The notes below the pieces were generated by a model. The model had not been told where the DNA came from. It made no database searches and saw only the letters and a program-made list of their open reading frames with translations. Made by a program: the position numbers and the translations under genes. Positions 48,088 through 57,951 of a stretch of DNA of 64,000 nt are shown here, piece by piece. The stretch is from Gemmata massiliana (lineage in GTDB: Bacteria > Planctomycetota > Planctomycetia > Gemmatales > Gemmataceae). Every line of letters starts with the position of its first letter. Positions within the stretch are counted from its first letter, which is position 1. Location: positions 2,586,842 to 2,650,841 of the forward strand of contig NZ_LR593886.1 in the NCBI RefSeq assembly GCF_901538265.1, in the 5' to 3' direction.

Positions 48088-48990
48088 ATGCCCGATGACA
48101 ACAAACCCTACGTGTCGTTTCAACCACGCACGGTAATTAACGCCGAAGACATGAACGCCATGCAGACGCAGATCAAAGCGGATATGCAGGCGCGCATCAA
48201 GACGGCCAAAGAGGAGATCACGAAGGCGGGTGTGGACATCGCCAAAGACGCCGAGAAGTTCGCGGGTAAGACTCCGGAAGATTTAAAGGGGGAACTCGAC
48301 AAACGCTACGCGCCCATCGGTCAGAGCCAGGTGAGCAAATACTTGCGTCGGTTCGTGCATCTCCAGAAATCCCCCGTGGTGATTGAGCACAAGTTCGGCC
48401 GATTCCCCCAGGTGCAATTGCTTCAGCTGTTGCCCCTGATCGGCAAAACACTCAAAGATAACACCGAGCGCCCCAACGGTCTGTTTTACCTCTACTACAA
48501 GGAACCCGGCGAGGAGTTCTACGGCCCATCACCATTCGATGCCCAGAAGATTGTTCTCGTCAGAGCCACCCGCGGGCACGTGTGGGGTTGGCCGCTTAAA
48601 GACATCTTCAACCAGGAGGGATTCAAATACGACCTCAAAGGCAAACTGGACGACGCTGTGTTCGACTTCCGAAATGACGTTCTCGTTCGTAACAGCAACA
48701 TCGGTGACGAGCGCATTCTGGCGGCTGCGAAAATTTTCGAGTGGCGTGACAAGACGATCGGCGAGTTGATCGACGATCGGCGCTGGGACGACATTTACTT
48801 CGCATACGCGCCGCGCGAGATCGCAATCCAGCAGACGGTAAAGGTGCTGAGTAATGCTAATCCGCCCGTCGAGGAGGACAAGAAGTGCTCCGTTGATCTC
48901 CTCCACCTCAACGGAGACTCCCTGATTGTCTCGTTGAGTCCGGATGCCGAATTCGGGTCACTGGACGCAGTCCTGATCTTGCGCAGTTAA
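48088..48990 (+). CDS. putative tail fibre / baseplate-attached protein
   Basis: 300 residues. Begins 'YVSFQPRTVINAEDMNAMQTQI', close to the N-terminal attachment segment of many tail fibres, then a coiled-coil stretch ('KADMQARIKTAKEEITKAGVDIAKDAEKF', about 30-75) and a mixed alpha/beta globular domain. The start at 48088 is preferred to an open-frame start at 48022 inside the preceding gene. Trimerisation through the coiled coil is likely. Target unknown. Confidence 0.6.
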   Translation: MPDDNKPYVSFQPRTVINAEDMNAMQTQIKADMQARIKTAKEEITKAGVDIAKDAEKFAGKTPEDLKGELDKRYAPIGQSQVSKYLRRFVHLQKSPVVIEHKFGRFPQVQLLQLLPLIGKTLKDNTERPNGLFYLYYKEPGEEFYGPSPFDAQKIVLVRATRGHVWGWPLKDIFNQEGFKYDLKGKLDDAVFDFRNDVLVRNSNIGDERILAAAKIFEWRDKTIGELIDDRRWDDIYFAYAPREIAIQQTVKVLSNANPPVEEDKKCSVDLLHLNGDSLIVSLSPDAEFGSLDAVLILRS

Positions 48991-49024
48991 TCCCGCCCTG
49001 ACCACGCCACTTGTGGAGAATTCC

Positions 49025-51340
49025 ATGCGCGTGACGGTCGATAGCCTCGGTGATGCCGATGTGGGCACGAGGGATCGAGCGCTTGTGTTCGATCGCTTGC
49101 CGGAAGGGGCCTATATTCGCTCCGCTGCCTTGGCGGTTGAGCCGTTTGGTCCTTTGGAGATTGCTTGCCCGTTGACGGGCGCTCCTCTGCCGTTTGGTTT
49201 CACGAAGGACGCAGGGCCCAACTGGATCGTGGTCGACTTTCATTCCCGTCAGACGATCAAATCGGTGACCGTCAAGAAGGTCAGTGGTCCGACACCCACT
49301 CCGAAAGCCACGGTGCAAATTTTTCTGGGGGGCACGTGGTTGTCCGTCGGCGCAGATGGGACGATCGCCGGAAAGCCCGAACTGTCCGTGGATGTTGGAA
49401 CGCCGATCGCCATTCCGCCCCTGGCTGCGGACAGAGTCAAGTTCACCGGTGCGGCCACCGACCAACTCGACGTTGACTCCCTGACGCTGCGGACAGTGCC
49501 CACGAACGTAACGGCCGCCGTGGGTAACTTGCCGCCATTTTGGGTTCGGCCCGGTGAATTGGCCGTTGCCGATTCGTCGCCCGGCTTTGCCGCTGTTTTC
49601 AACAGTTATTTAACGAAAGCCAAACCGGAACAGGGCCGCTATCGGGTGCCGTTCACGGTCCACGCGGACGGACTTTGCCGTTTGCGTGTGACCTTGACAG
49701 TGGACTACGAGGTTCGCATGCAGTTTAGCAAAGGTGTGCGGTTCCATTTCCAGCAGGGGCCATACCCCAAGGATGTTGTTGACCTCCGAACCGCTCTCGC
49801 AAACAACAAGGCGCTGACTTTCACGATCCCTGCCGGGGCGACCATCCTCGACGCAAACACCAAGGTAGAGGGAGGCATCGAGCCGCCACACGCGCCACTG
49901 TTGTCCCTGACGGGTCTGAAATTGCACGAGCAGAAGAAGGCTCAAGCCTATCGGCTCGTACGCGAACTGCACTTGGCGCAACCGTTGTTGCTCGACAGCA
50001 GTCGGGGAGCGATTGCGGCTTTCGATTGTCGGCTCAGCAATACCGGTCAGCAACCGGTCACGTTGCGGCTGCGCGTTCAGGGCGACCTGGGTGGAAAGCC
50101 CTCAGGTGAGGTATTGGTCACAACAGATTTCGTCGTTCCTCCTGACGGGCCGGTGGCCGTTTGGCGAACGATCCCCTTGGCTGCCCCTCTCCCAATAAGG
50201 AGCGTGGTGGCCGGACGACCGACACCACTCTGGTTGTTGTGGGAGAGTATCGACGGTGAAGTTGTTCTCCTACTGAATGCCGAAGCCGACCGAGCGATAC
50301 TGTGCAGTGACGATCAAGGATTCAGTTGGCGTGGGCGATGTGTACTTGCGGACCCCGCACCACCTGCCGATCCGATTCTTTTTCGGGTGCGTCAAACTCT
50401 CGGGGTCGGCCCAGGCGTTTCCCTGGCTGTTTTTGTCTCCGAGCCTACCAGGAGCGGGCCACCCTATTGGCGTTGCCTGTCCGACATCGCATTGGCGGCA
50501 TTCGGCGATCTCAGCCTGCGCGCCACCGTATTCAGCACAATGCGAGAGAAGTTCCGGTTGCCCGCCCCCTTGCCACTGACCGACGGAGCAACCGAGTACC
50601 AGCTCCGTGCTCAGTTTCAGACCCCGAATGGTGGTATCCCGTTCGACCACGCCGAAATCCGCTGGCTTAAGAGTTCCAATGAAGTCGCTACGTCCTCCGA
50701 TCTGAAATTCGCACGAGACGCGGCAGGTGCCCTGATCATTGGTGCCGAGGTGAATGAGATTTCGACCCCCAGCGGAAGTGAACGTTTGAGCGGTGCTGAG
50801 TTGAACCTGCGAGTCCGAGCGCGGGATAGCGACGACCAGACGCGGTATGACTCGGGGGATAACGATACTTCGCCCCTCGCGGCCGAGATTTTTCGATGGG
50901 TGGCGAAGCCTGTATTGGTGGGCAACGCTTACCGTGTCTTGACAAATGCCGCACTTCGCACCGATACGACCTACCGTTTGTACGTTCAGTTCCGCGTGAA
51001 ATCGGACAAAATCAACTCCTTCACAGGGTTTTCCCTGCGCTGGTTCCGTGACCCTGAGAAGCCGCTTGATGAAACAAATGAAATCCTTCCAAGACAAAAA
51101 TTGCTTGTGACGGTTGGGGGCTTCGCGTGGGTCGAGTGGACCGGCCAGCCGCCCGAGGGCGCAAAGTTGGTAGGATTTTTTCTTTTAGATGAGAATCGAC
51201 CGATCGATATTTTGGATAGTCACAGCATTACTTTGACTCCGGCACTCGATAACGTGCAATACAGCATTCTCCCCATTGCCGAGGCTACAGGCGAGGTGGA
51301 GCTTTCCGAGTTGGCAATCCATTACGATCCGCAATTGTGA
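49025..51340 (+). CDS. putative receptor-binding or fibre protein
   Basis: 771 residues, all-beta. N-terminal part 'MRVTVDSLGDADVGTRDRALVFDRLPEGAYIRSAALAV' starts a series of sandwich-like domains; 'LWLLWESIDGEVVLLLNAE' and 'FSWRGRCVLADPAPPADPILFRVRQTLG' lie in the middle, and C-terminal segments recall carbohydrate-binding folds ('LSLRATVFSTM', 'YRLYVQFRVKSDKI'). The ATG at 49025 has GGAG 8 bases upstream. Last gene of the module; the usual place for host-recognition proteins. No named family recognised. Confidence 0.6.
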   Translation: MRVTVDSLGDADVGTRDRALVFDRLPEGAYIRSAALAVEPFGPLEIACPLTGAPLPFGFTKDAGPNWIVVDFHSRQTIKSVTVKKVSGPTPTPKATVQIFLGGTWLSVGADGTIAGKPELSVDVGTPIAIPPLAADRVKFTGAATDQLDVDSLTLRTVPTNVTAAVGNLPPFWVRPGELAVADSSPGFAAVFNSYLTKAKPEQGRYRVPFTVHADGLCRLRVTLTVDYEVRMQFSKGVRFHFQQGPYPKDVVDLRTALANNKALTFTIPAGATILDANTKVEGGIEPPHAPLLSLTGLKLHEQKKAQAYRLVRELHLAQPLLLDSSRGAIAAFDCRLSNTGQQPVTLRLRVQGDLGGKPSGEVLVTTDFVVPPDGPVAVWRTIPLAAPLPIRSVVAGRPTPLWLLWESIDGEVVLLLNAEADRAILCSDDQGFSWRGRCVLADPAPPADPILFRVRQTLGVGPGVSLAVFVSEPTRSGPPYWRCLSDIALAAFGDLSLRATVFSTMREKFRLPAPLPLTDGATEYQLRAQFQTPNGGIPFDHAEIRWLKSSNEVATSSDLKFARDAAGALIIGAEVNEISTPSGSERLSGAELNLRVRARDSDDQTRYDSGDNDTSPLAAEIFRWVAKPVLVGNAYRVLTNAALRTDTTYRLYVQFRVKSDKINSFTGFSLRWFRDPEKPLDETNEILPRQKLLVTVGGFAWVEWTGQPPEGAKLVGFFLLDENRPIDILDSHSITLTPALDNVQYSILPIAEATGEVELSELAIHYDPQL

Positions 51341-51822
51341 TAATTATTTATTAATTTGATATTGTATATTTATATATATTTTGTATGTATTTATTGACTT
51401 GACGCCAAGGGGTCACCCGGCTTGCCGGCGAGAGGTAAAACACCGAGACGAATTATCGACTGTTTCTGAATGTAGCCTGCCGGGAAGAAATATCGTAATT
51501 ATTGACGTGCATAATCTTATCGGATTAATTCGGATAGTTATTCAGACAGGCAGAAATGATTAGCAATGTGATGACTAAATGAATTTGAAAATTGTCAAAT
51601 TCATTCGTCTTGGCCGATATTGATTGACGCGGACGTTCACCTGTCACGCTGAAACTAGAAAAGGCGATGAAGTCCTCATACCCCAAGGTATCGAAAGACA
51701 GCACCGGAGAACTGATACAGTAATTGATTCAACGAATATAAACTAGTTTTGGCAAGAAATTATTTGAAAATTGTGTACAGTCATGGCCTGTTAGCAACAC
51801 TGCGATGAAGTAATAATCCCAT
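51341..51822. other. AT-rich gene-free stretch after the tail operon
   Basis: The first ~60 bases are almost only A and T (runs such as TATATTTATATATATTTTG at about 51363-51381) and the whole segment is much lower in GC than its surroundings. No supported gene. It probably holds the end of the tail transcript and marks foreign DNA next to the right attachment repeat. Confidence 0.6.
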
Positions 51823-53617
51823 TTAAGCAGGTTTCTCACCATTTCGAGGTGGGCAAAGGGTGGGCGGTATTGCCATGCGAGCCCAACGCGCTACCATTAT
51901 CACTAAAGCCCGATCCGCGATGCAAAACCCTGCGATCGAAGCGAGTCCAACGCGATAGCGATGTGATCGAAACGCGGCCCAAATGCCTGCGAAACTAGGT
52001 TCAAATCCTATCAGTCTGACTGGATGACCCTCGGTGACAGTAGGTGTCGCCGAAGGTTTTTCGTTGACCGCATCAGCACTTCCGTCGATTCCATGAACCT
52101 CGTTCTGGGTTACGCTGCTTGGCTGTTCGGTGCCGGGAGTGGCCCCGGAATGCCTCCCGCGGAATGGAGTCGGGGCAACCTCTGGTGCAGCCGAATTGGG
52201 AGCCGAGGCCGAATCGTCACTTGTTCTGGGCTCTGTGATCGCACCACTGGTCAGGGGTAGGGTCGGAAGTTTTTCCACGGCCCCGCGGACATCGAGCAGG
52301 CGGGTGTCAGTATACACGCCCATCGTGAGCTTAATGTCGCTGTGTCGCATCGCGGCTTGTGCCGTTCGCGGGGCCGTGCCCGTTTTGCTCAACACCGTGC
52401 CGAAGGTCGTTCGCATCGCGTGAACGTCGACCGTGCGCCCGCGGTCGTCGCGCTTCGGGATGCCGGCGGCAACCAGATCGCGATCCAGGATGCGAACCAA
52501 GCCCGGCGGCACATCGAATAGCAGCGTTTCACCGGGCAATCGCGTCGGTGTTGGTTCACCGACCTCGCGAGCGACGGCTTGAACGGTCGCTAACTTATCG
52601 GCCAACCAGTTCCGCAGGTCGTCCGCGAGATCGTCGCGGATCGCAATCGCGTTCCCCTCTCGGCTCTTCTCGTCGGCGGCATCCAGTTGCAAGAACGCAC
52701 TTCCTGCCGTGAAATCGAGTTGCCCGATCGTGAGTGTTGCCAGCTCGTTCTTCCGTAACCCGGTCAGGACCAGTGCCTTGTAAATCAGTGCCCGCTCGCG
52801 CCCGAGGGCTTGCAGCCGGGCTACCGTTTCGGGTTTCAGATCGGCCGCGGTTTGTCCTTTACGATTTCCGCGGCGGATCGTCTGGGTGTCGGTCAGCGGG
52901 CAGACCGTGGCGACCGCGAGCAGGCGCTTCAGTTCGTCCTCGGTGAGGGATCGGCGCTGGCGGCGCGGGTCCGACTTCTGGTCCGCTTTGGGCACCCGGT
53001 TGAGGTCGTGGCCGACCAGGCGCTCGGTCCCGACGCACCAGTTCGCGAACGCGACGAGGGACTCGCGGTAATAGTTGCGGCTCCGGGCGCTCATGCCGTC
53101 CTCGATTCGGGCGGCCATCCAGTTCTCCACCGCTTCCCGGTCGAAATCGGTGGGCGTGGCGAACCCGCAATCTTTCGACACGCACCGCACGGCGCGCAGC
53201 ACGTTGGCCCGGTACGTGTCTGAAACTTCCGCGGCGATCGGCGAGCGCGTGTACGCGGTGAGGTACTCCTCGAGCGGAACCACGGCTTGTCGCGCGCGTC
53301 GATGGCCTTGCGATCGAGGGGCCGGACTTGATCTGCTCGCCCTCGCGCTCCCACTTCTTGAGCATCTGTTCGGCGGCCTGCTTGTCCCGGCACTCGGTCG
53401 GGCGGACAACGATCTTCCCGGTCGCGCCCCGGTACTTCGCGAAGTACGTGGCGGACTCGGTGATGATCCTGCCTGTGCTTCCCGTACCCTTCGTGAGGGG
53501 CGCGGTCCAGAGCTTGCCGCGCACGCGCCACCGGGCGATCCGCTCGGCGCCCTTGACCACGATCTCGGCCCCGACCGGGACCGCGCGCGTCGATTGCTTC
53601 TTGAACACGGCACCCAT
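51823..53617 (-). pseudogene. tyrosine recombinase (integrase), frameshifted near its N-terminus
   Basis: N-terminal arm-binding part 'MGAVFKKQSTRAVPVG..IARWRVRGKLWTAPLTKG' starts at 53617 and continues to 'KKWEREGEQIKSG' near 53320. Two frame changes between about 53250 and 53330 ('LDRKAIDARDK' lies in a third frame) separate it from the rest: 'VVPLEEYLTAYTRSPIAAEVSDTYRANVLR', 'YKALVLTGLRKNELATLTIGQLD' (catalytic Arg), 'VDVHAMRTTFGTVLSKTG' (His-x-x-Arg), 'MRHSDIKLTMGVYTD' (His and Tyr). Catalytic residues are all intact, so the frameshifts are either recent or sequencing errors. The tail beyond about 52100 runs across the attachment repeat. Confidence 0.82.
51996..52012 (+). repeat. right attachment-site candidate (tRNA T-arm fragment)
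   Basis: Second exact copy of TAGGTTCAAATCCTATC, followed by AGTCTGACT. It overlaps the 3' end of the frame of the adjacent integrase, which reads 'GFEPSFAG' across it on the minus strand; integrase genes ending in their own tRNA-derived att site often do so. No full tRNA is present. Confidence 0.7.
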
Positions 53618-53779
53618 AGTAACCGCGTTCCCTTGCGAGGGTCCAATCGGTTCGGTACCAGGTTCCAATCTCGTACCCGAACCGTGTGACCGAAGGTGAG
53701 TGAATCGCACCCGATCGACGCTCGTGTGCCACGTCCGTGCCGCGCGGTTGTGGCAACGAGCCACACCAGGTTGGGCGCG

Positions 53780-55440
53780 GAGCGGATCCGCCCGGGGCAT
53801 CGATGAAGAATTATCGAAGAGCCGGTCCCGGTACGGTTCGCCGTCCGGATCACCGCCACTATCGCCATCGGGCTCGTGTGGTGGTGGTGGTGATGGTGAC
53901 GATGAATCGCGTGGGGTGCGGAACTCGGTCATCGGGTACACGGCCCACCGGACCCCGTGTCTCGTGTGCGCGGCCCGGTCCACGAACGGGTTCTCGAAGT
54001 TGCGCCGGGCCAACGAGCGGAACGTGTACGCCAACGACCGCGTATCCAACCGTCCGGCCAAGTCCTCGACCGCGGCGCACAACTCGGGATCGGCCTTCGC
54101 AGCCTCCACGATCTCCGCGGTCGTCAGTCCTCGACGTTGTGGGTCGCGCCGGAGCAGGCACCGCAACAGCGCGCCCATCGCCAGCGCGTTCCGGTCCGCG
54201 GCCGTCTGGAGCGCGATCCGCGTCAGGGCCGGGTCCGGGAGCCCGGCCCACACGACCGCACCGCGCACCACCTCGGACCACAACTCGTAACTGCCCCACG
54301 GTGGTAAGCCGTCCGCCGGGCGCCCCGCGACGACCCACCCGCGCAGAATTGTCAGCGCCGCGGATAAGAGCGCGTCCCGGTTCCGGCGCAGGTGCTCACG
54401 CAGGCGTGGGTACCGGAGCCCGCCCCGGTCCTCGGGGCGCTCGTCGGTCGACTCCATGCGGGCGTGGCACGTGCGCCGGCTCGTGTCGGCGCGCAACTCG
54501 CAGTTGTTCCCGGTCCCATACCGGACCACGTTGGGCGGCCCGTCGTACACCCGGTTCCGCCCAACAGCCGGTCCTTTCACCGGTCCGCGGTGAGCGCCGC
54601 ATCGAGCTGGTTGTTCCCGATCGGCCCGGCCCGGTTGTCGAGGAGCACCATGTGCTCGCCCTCGGCCGCGACGCTCGTGATGCGCTTGCGTAGTTCTTCC
54701 CGGTCCGGAGTGTACGTCATCGCCGAGAACCGGCGCCCCAGGACCGGGAGCGCGATCGCGTCCGCGAGAAGCCCCTTACCCACCCCGCGCACGTTTCCAT
54801 CAATGAGGAAGAACGCGAACCACGCGAGCGGGGTGGGTAGGCCCGCGAGCCACGCCCCGCGGTGCTCGGGGCGCTCGAACGGGAAGTCGCACACCGCGTC
54901 GGCGAGTCGCGCGACCGCGGCCTCCGCGTCGGTGCGAGTCGGCACGTCGGGTACCGTCAACGTCACGCGGTCGGGTACCAGCACGCCGATCGAGCGGTGG
55001 TACCCGTTCGTGGCCAGGAGCGTTCCGTCGGGGAGCAGGACCGGGTGCGCGACCACCGCATCGAGGCGCGGCACCCCGGGCCACGACCCGCCGCGTGAAC
55101 CGCCTGGACCGACCACGCGGGCGGGTGCGTCGGGGCGCATTCCGTGCCCCCTCTCCTTGTCCGGCACCACCCTGACCCCGTTCGCGACCCGGGTGAACTG
55201 CTCGCGCAGTAGGGCCGGTCCCAGTTCGCGGATCACGGTCGCGTCCGCCGGAACCCGGACCGCGGCCCCGGACGGGGCGGTTCGTCGAGGCGCACCACGC
55301 GCACCAACTGACCGCCGCGCTGGTAGATCCCGTCGGCACCCATCAGTGCGTCCGCGGCTGCGTCGTTGACCACGTGCTCTTCGGTCGTGACGACGATTTC
55401 CGGGCGCCCGCGCCGCGGGGCGTGCGTAAGATGTGGACGT
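53780..55440 (-). pseudogene. phage/plasmid-type P-loop replication ATPase, decayed
   Basis: Pieces in several frames read in order: 'TEEHVVNDAAADALMGADGIYQRGGQLVRVVRLDEP' (about 55390-55270), 'VIRELGPALLREQFTRVANGV..GNVRGVGKGLLADAIALPVLGRRF..EGEHMVLLDNRAGPIGNNQLDAAL' (55236-54577; Walker A-like G-x-G-K-G and Walker B-like VLLD), a stop, then 'NVVRYGTGNNCELRADTSRRTCHARM..LREHLRRNRDALLSAALTILRGWV' to about 53900. The pattern is that of element-borne helicase/primase proteins with a divergent P-loop. At least three frameshifts or stops. Belongs to the element of the adjacent integrase. Confidence 0.75.
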
Positions 55441-55534
55441 CCTCCAAATACCCAGGAATCACCTCGGCGCCCTGTGGCACTTCATACGGCTGTACAACGA
55501 ATCCCGATCGTAGGGCCTCTACCCAGATTCGGCC

Positions 55535-56581
55535 TCATCTTGTTTTCCCGTATCGGAGTCGGGCATCAGCCCACCCCGCAACGAGGTGCTGGATGAGGTT
55601 GACGGCGACCACCGGTAGCAGCGCCAACGGGCACCCCGCGAGCGCGCCCGCCGCCAGCCCCAAACCAGCCCCGTTGTTCGCCATGCCGACGCCGAACACG
55701 AGCGCGGCGCGCTGAGCGTGTTCGGCACGCACGGACCGTGCGGCCAAGAATCCGCTCGTGAACGCCGCCACACACATCGTTCCGGCCGCGGCCGTGATCA
55801 GCGCTAGGAAGTCCCAATCTGGATCGGCAACAACACCGGGCAGACACATTGAGGCATTCGCGTAGCACACCACCAACAGAATCACTGAGGTGGCCGGCTT
55901 CACCCACGGCCCGGTCGCGTCCGCCCGACCTCCACCGATCATCCAACGGCTGAGAAGGCCCAACCCGGTCGGGACGACCACCCACACAACGACGAACGGG
56001 CCCGCACCACCCGATCCGGCGAGGTGATTCAATACCTCGCTCGCACCGCTCGAGGCAAACGTACCCGCCGCACCGAGTGCGAGCGGGGTCGTGAAAGGGC
56101 TGAACACGGTCGAGAGCAGAACGAGGCCGAGGCTCAGCGCGCAATCGCCGTCGGCAGCGCGAGACCAGCCCGCCGACGAACCAGCCACCGGCATCGCAGC
56201 TACCACTGCGAGGCCCACGAGCAGGTCGCGGGCCTCGACGGGATCGTGCCAGAGCAACAGTACGGGGGCGGCCATCATCAACACGAGGACGGGTACGGCG
56301 GCACTCGCAACCAGCCCGATCACCAAAGAAAGTGGTCGCCGGAACATGCCCCACAGGTGTTCGCCCCGCACCGCGAACCCGGCGGCAAACAGGAGGCCGC
56401 CGAGCATCACTGCTGGCGCTGATACCCGAACCGGGTGACCCAACACGCAACCCGCCCCCGTCAGTCCCGAAATCCAACGGCCGGCCCCCGGCACCGCCCC
56501 GGCCGCAGCGTATGCCGCGATCAGGAGCCAGAGGAAATGTCGGTGCAGGAACCCCGAAACTGATCCGCGCTCGCGACGCAT
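55535..56581 (-). CDS. bile acid:sodium symporter (BASS) family transporter
   Basis: 348 residues, about ten transmembrane helices with almost no soluble part. The two crossover motifs of the family are recognisable: 'GLAVVAAMPVAGSSAGWSRAADGD' (about residue 145-168) and 'LVFGVGMANNGAGLGLAAGALA' (about 290-311). Family members move organic anions such as pantoate, pyruvate or bile acids with sodium; the substrate here is unknown. Frame intact. It lies just outside the decayed mobile DNA and is divergent from the PepSY-like remnant. Confidence 0.87.
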   Translation of the reverse strand: MRRERGSVSGFLHRHFLWLLIAAYAAAGAVPGAGRWISGLTGAGCVLGHPVRVSAPAVMLGGLLFAAGFAVRGEHLWGMFRRPLSLVIGLVASAAVPVLVLMMAAPVLLLWHDPVEARDLLVGLAVVAAMPVAGSSAGWSRAADGDCALSLGLVLLSTVFSPFTTPLALGAAGTFASSGASEVLNHLAGSGGAGPFVVVWVVVPTGLGLLSRWMIGGGRADATGPWVKPATSVILLVVCYANASMCLPGVVADPDWDFLALITAAAGTMCVAAFTSGFLAARSVRAEHAQRAALVFGVGMANNGAGLGLAAGALAGCPLALLPVVAVNLIQHLVAGWADARLRYGKTR

Positions 56582-56784
56582 CTTGGTCAGTCCTTTTCAG
56601 TTGAACGGCTTTAAACTGGACTGCCGACACCGTACCCGGTGGACCTAAACGGGCCGTGACGCGGGGATAAACTATTTCTTATCTTCGCTTCATCCTTAGC
56701 TCACCGAGGTCGGGTAGAGTGCGGCCGTGACGGTTCGGGGCCGCCCGCGTCGGGAGCGGCCGACCGCGTATTGAGGAGCAAGCC

Positions 56785-57230
56785 ATGCGTTACCTCACAG
56801 CAGCCACTGTCGTCGTGTTCGTGTTGGGTCCGGCGCCGGTTCGGGCGGACGAAGAAAAGGTTCCGTTGGAAAAGGTGCCGAAGGCCGTTCGGGAAGCCGC
56901 CAAGAAGCGGTTCCCGAAGGCCGAGGTGGTCGATGCGAGTAAGGAAATCGAGTAGGATAAGACGATGTACGAGGTCGAGTTGAAGGAAGCCGGCAAGACG
57001 ATCGACGTGACCCTCACCCCGGAGGGCGTCATCACCACCATCGAAAAACAGATTGACGCCAAAGAACTCCCGAAGGCTGTGACCGACGCGCTCGAGAAGA
57101 AGTACGCGAAGGCCACCTTCAAGATCGTCGAGTCGGTTTACTCCGTGAAGGACGGGAAAGAGGCACTCGACTACTACGAGGTGCTCCTCATCACGGCCGC
57201 GAAAAAGGAGTACGTCGAGCCCCTTCGGGG
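56785..57230 (+). pseudogene. exported PepSY-like protein with premature stop
   Basis: 'MRYLTAATVVVFVLGPAPVRADEEK' is a clear signal peptide; then 'VPLEKVPKAVREAAKKRFPKAEVVDASKEIE', TAG at 56953-56955, and in the same frame 'DKTMYEVELKEAGKTIDVTLTPEGVITTIEKQIDAKELPKAVTDALEKKY'. Two repeats of the PepSY-like pattern (helix, then three strands) are visible. After 'AAKKEYV' near 57215 the frame is lost. Lone base changes: one nonsense codon and one frameshift. Confidence 0.75.
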
Positions 57231-57941
57231 ACGAACTCCGGTGGAACGTCACCACCGACGACGGCACCGTCGTCGATCAATCCACCCAGGAAGGCGCGCG
57301 AGAACTGCTGACGGAAGCCGAAAAGGGGTTCCGCATCAGGCACTGGAACCCGCGCCGGGTGGACCGCGCGGGCCGCGCGTGGCAGGCGACTCGCGCCGGA
57401 GTCGGCCACACACCCGCTCCCACTCCGGCACGGAAAGTTCTCGGCGCCGGTTCCTGGCGCTCATGGCTGGCACGACCGTCGCCGGTGGGTCGCTCCGGGT
57501 GTGGGGCGTCGAGTACCACACCCGGAATTTTCACCCGGTCGAACCGGGCGTATTCTACCACAGCGGGCAAATGACCCGAACCGGTCTGAAACTGGTTTTG
57601 AGTGCGTGCCACATCAAAACGTTCGTGACGCTGCGCACCGTGCGTAACCCCGATCGCCCGTTCCCCGATGCGTGGGAAGCAGATGTGTGTGCGGCGCACG
57701 GTACGCGACACGTGCGGATCGTCCCGCGCTCGTGGCCCGTGGACAAGAAGGGCGAACTACCCGCCGAACAGGTCGTCAAATCGTTCCTGGATATCGTGAG
57801 CGATCCAGCCAGCCGGTACTCGTTCACTGTTTCGCGGGCATTCACCGGACCGGAACCACGTGCGCGCTCTTCCGCGTGGCGCGCCAGGGGTGGAGTGCGG
57901 ACCAAGCCATCGTGGAGATGCAGAGCTACGGTTTTAAATCT

Positions 57942-57951
57942 GGGAAAGCCG
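57942..57951 (+). repeat. target-site duplication, left copy
   Basis: GGGAAAGCCG immediately left of the insertion sequence; identical to 59152-59161. Confidence 0.92.

Larger units (their letters stand above)
27566..52012. mobile_element. genomic island carrying a contractile tail module
   Basis: Bounded by two copies of a 17-bp sequence, TAGGTTCAAATCCTATC, at 27566-27582 and 51996-52012. Contains, left to right, a broken tyrosine recombinase, a broken winged-helix gene, small hypothetical genes and a 15-gene tail/baseplate operon on the plus strand. GC is lower and more uneven in parts (30.4-30.6 and 51.3-51.8 kb) than in the flanks. No capsid, portal, terminase or replication genes lie inside, so it is not a complete prophage. 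Confidence 0.7.

Noticed and set aside
30581..51340. Complete prophage
   Set aside because: No terminase, portal, capsid, replication or lysis genes were found within the attachment repeats.
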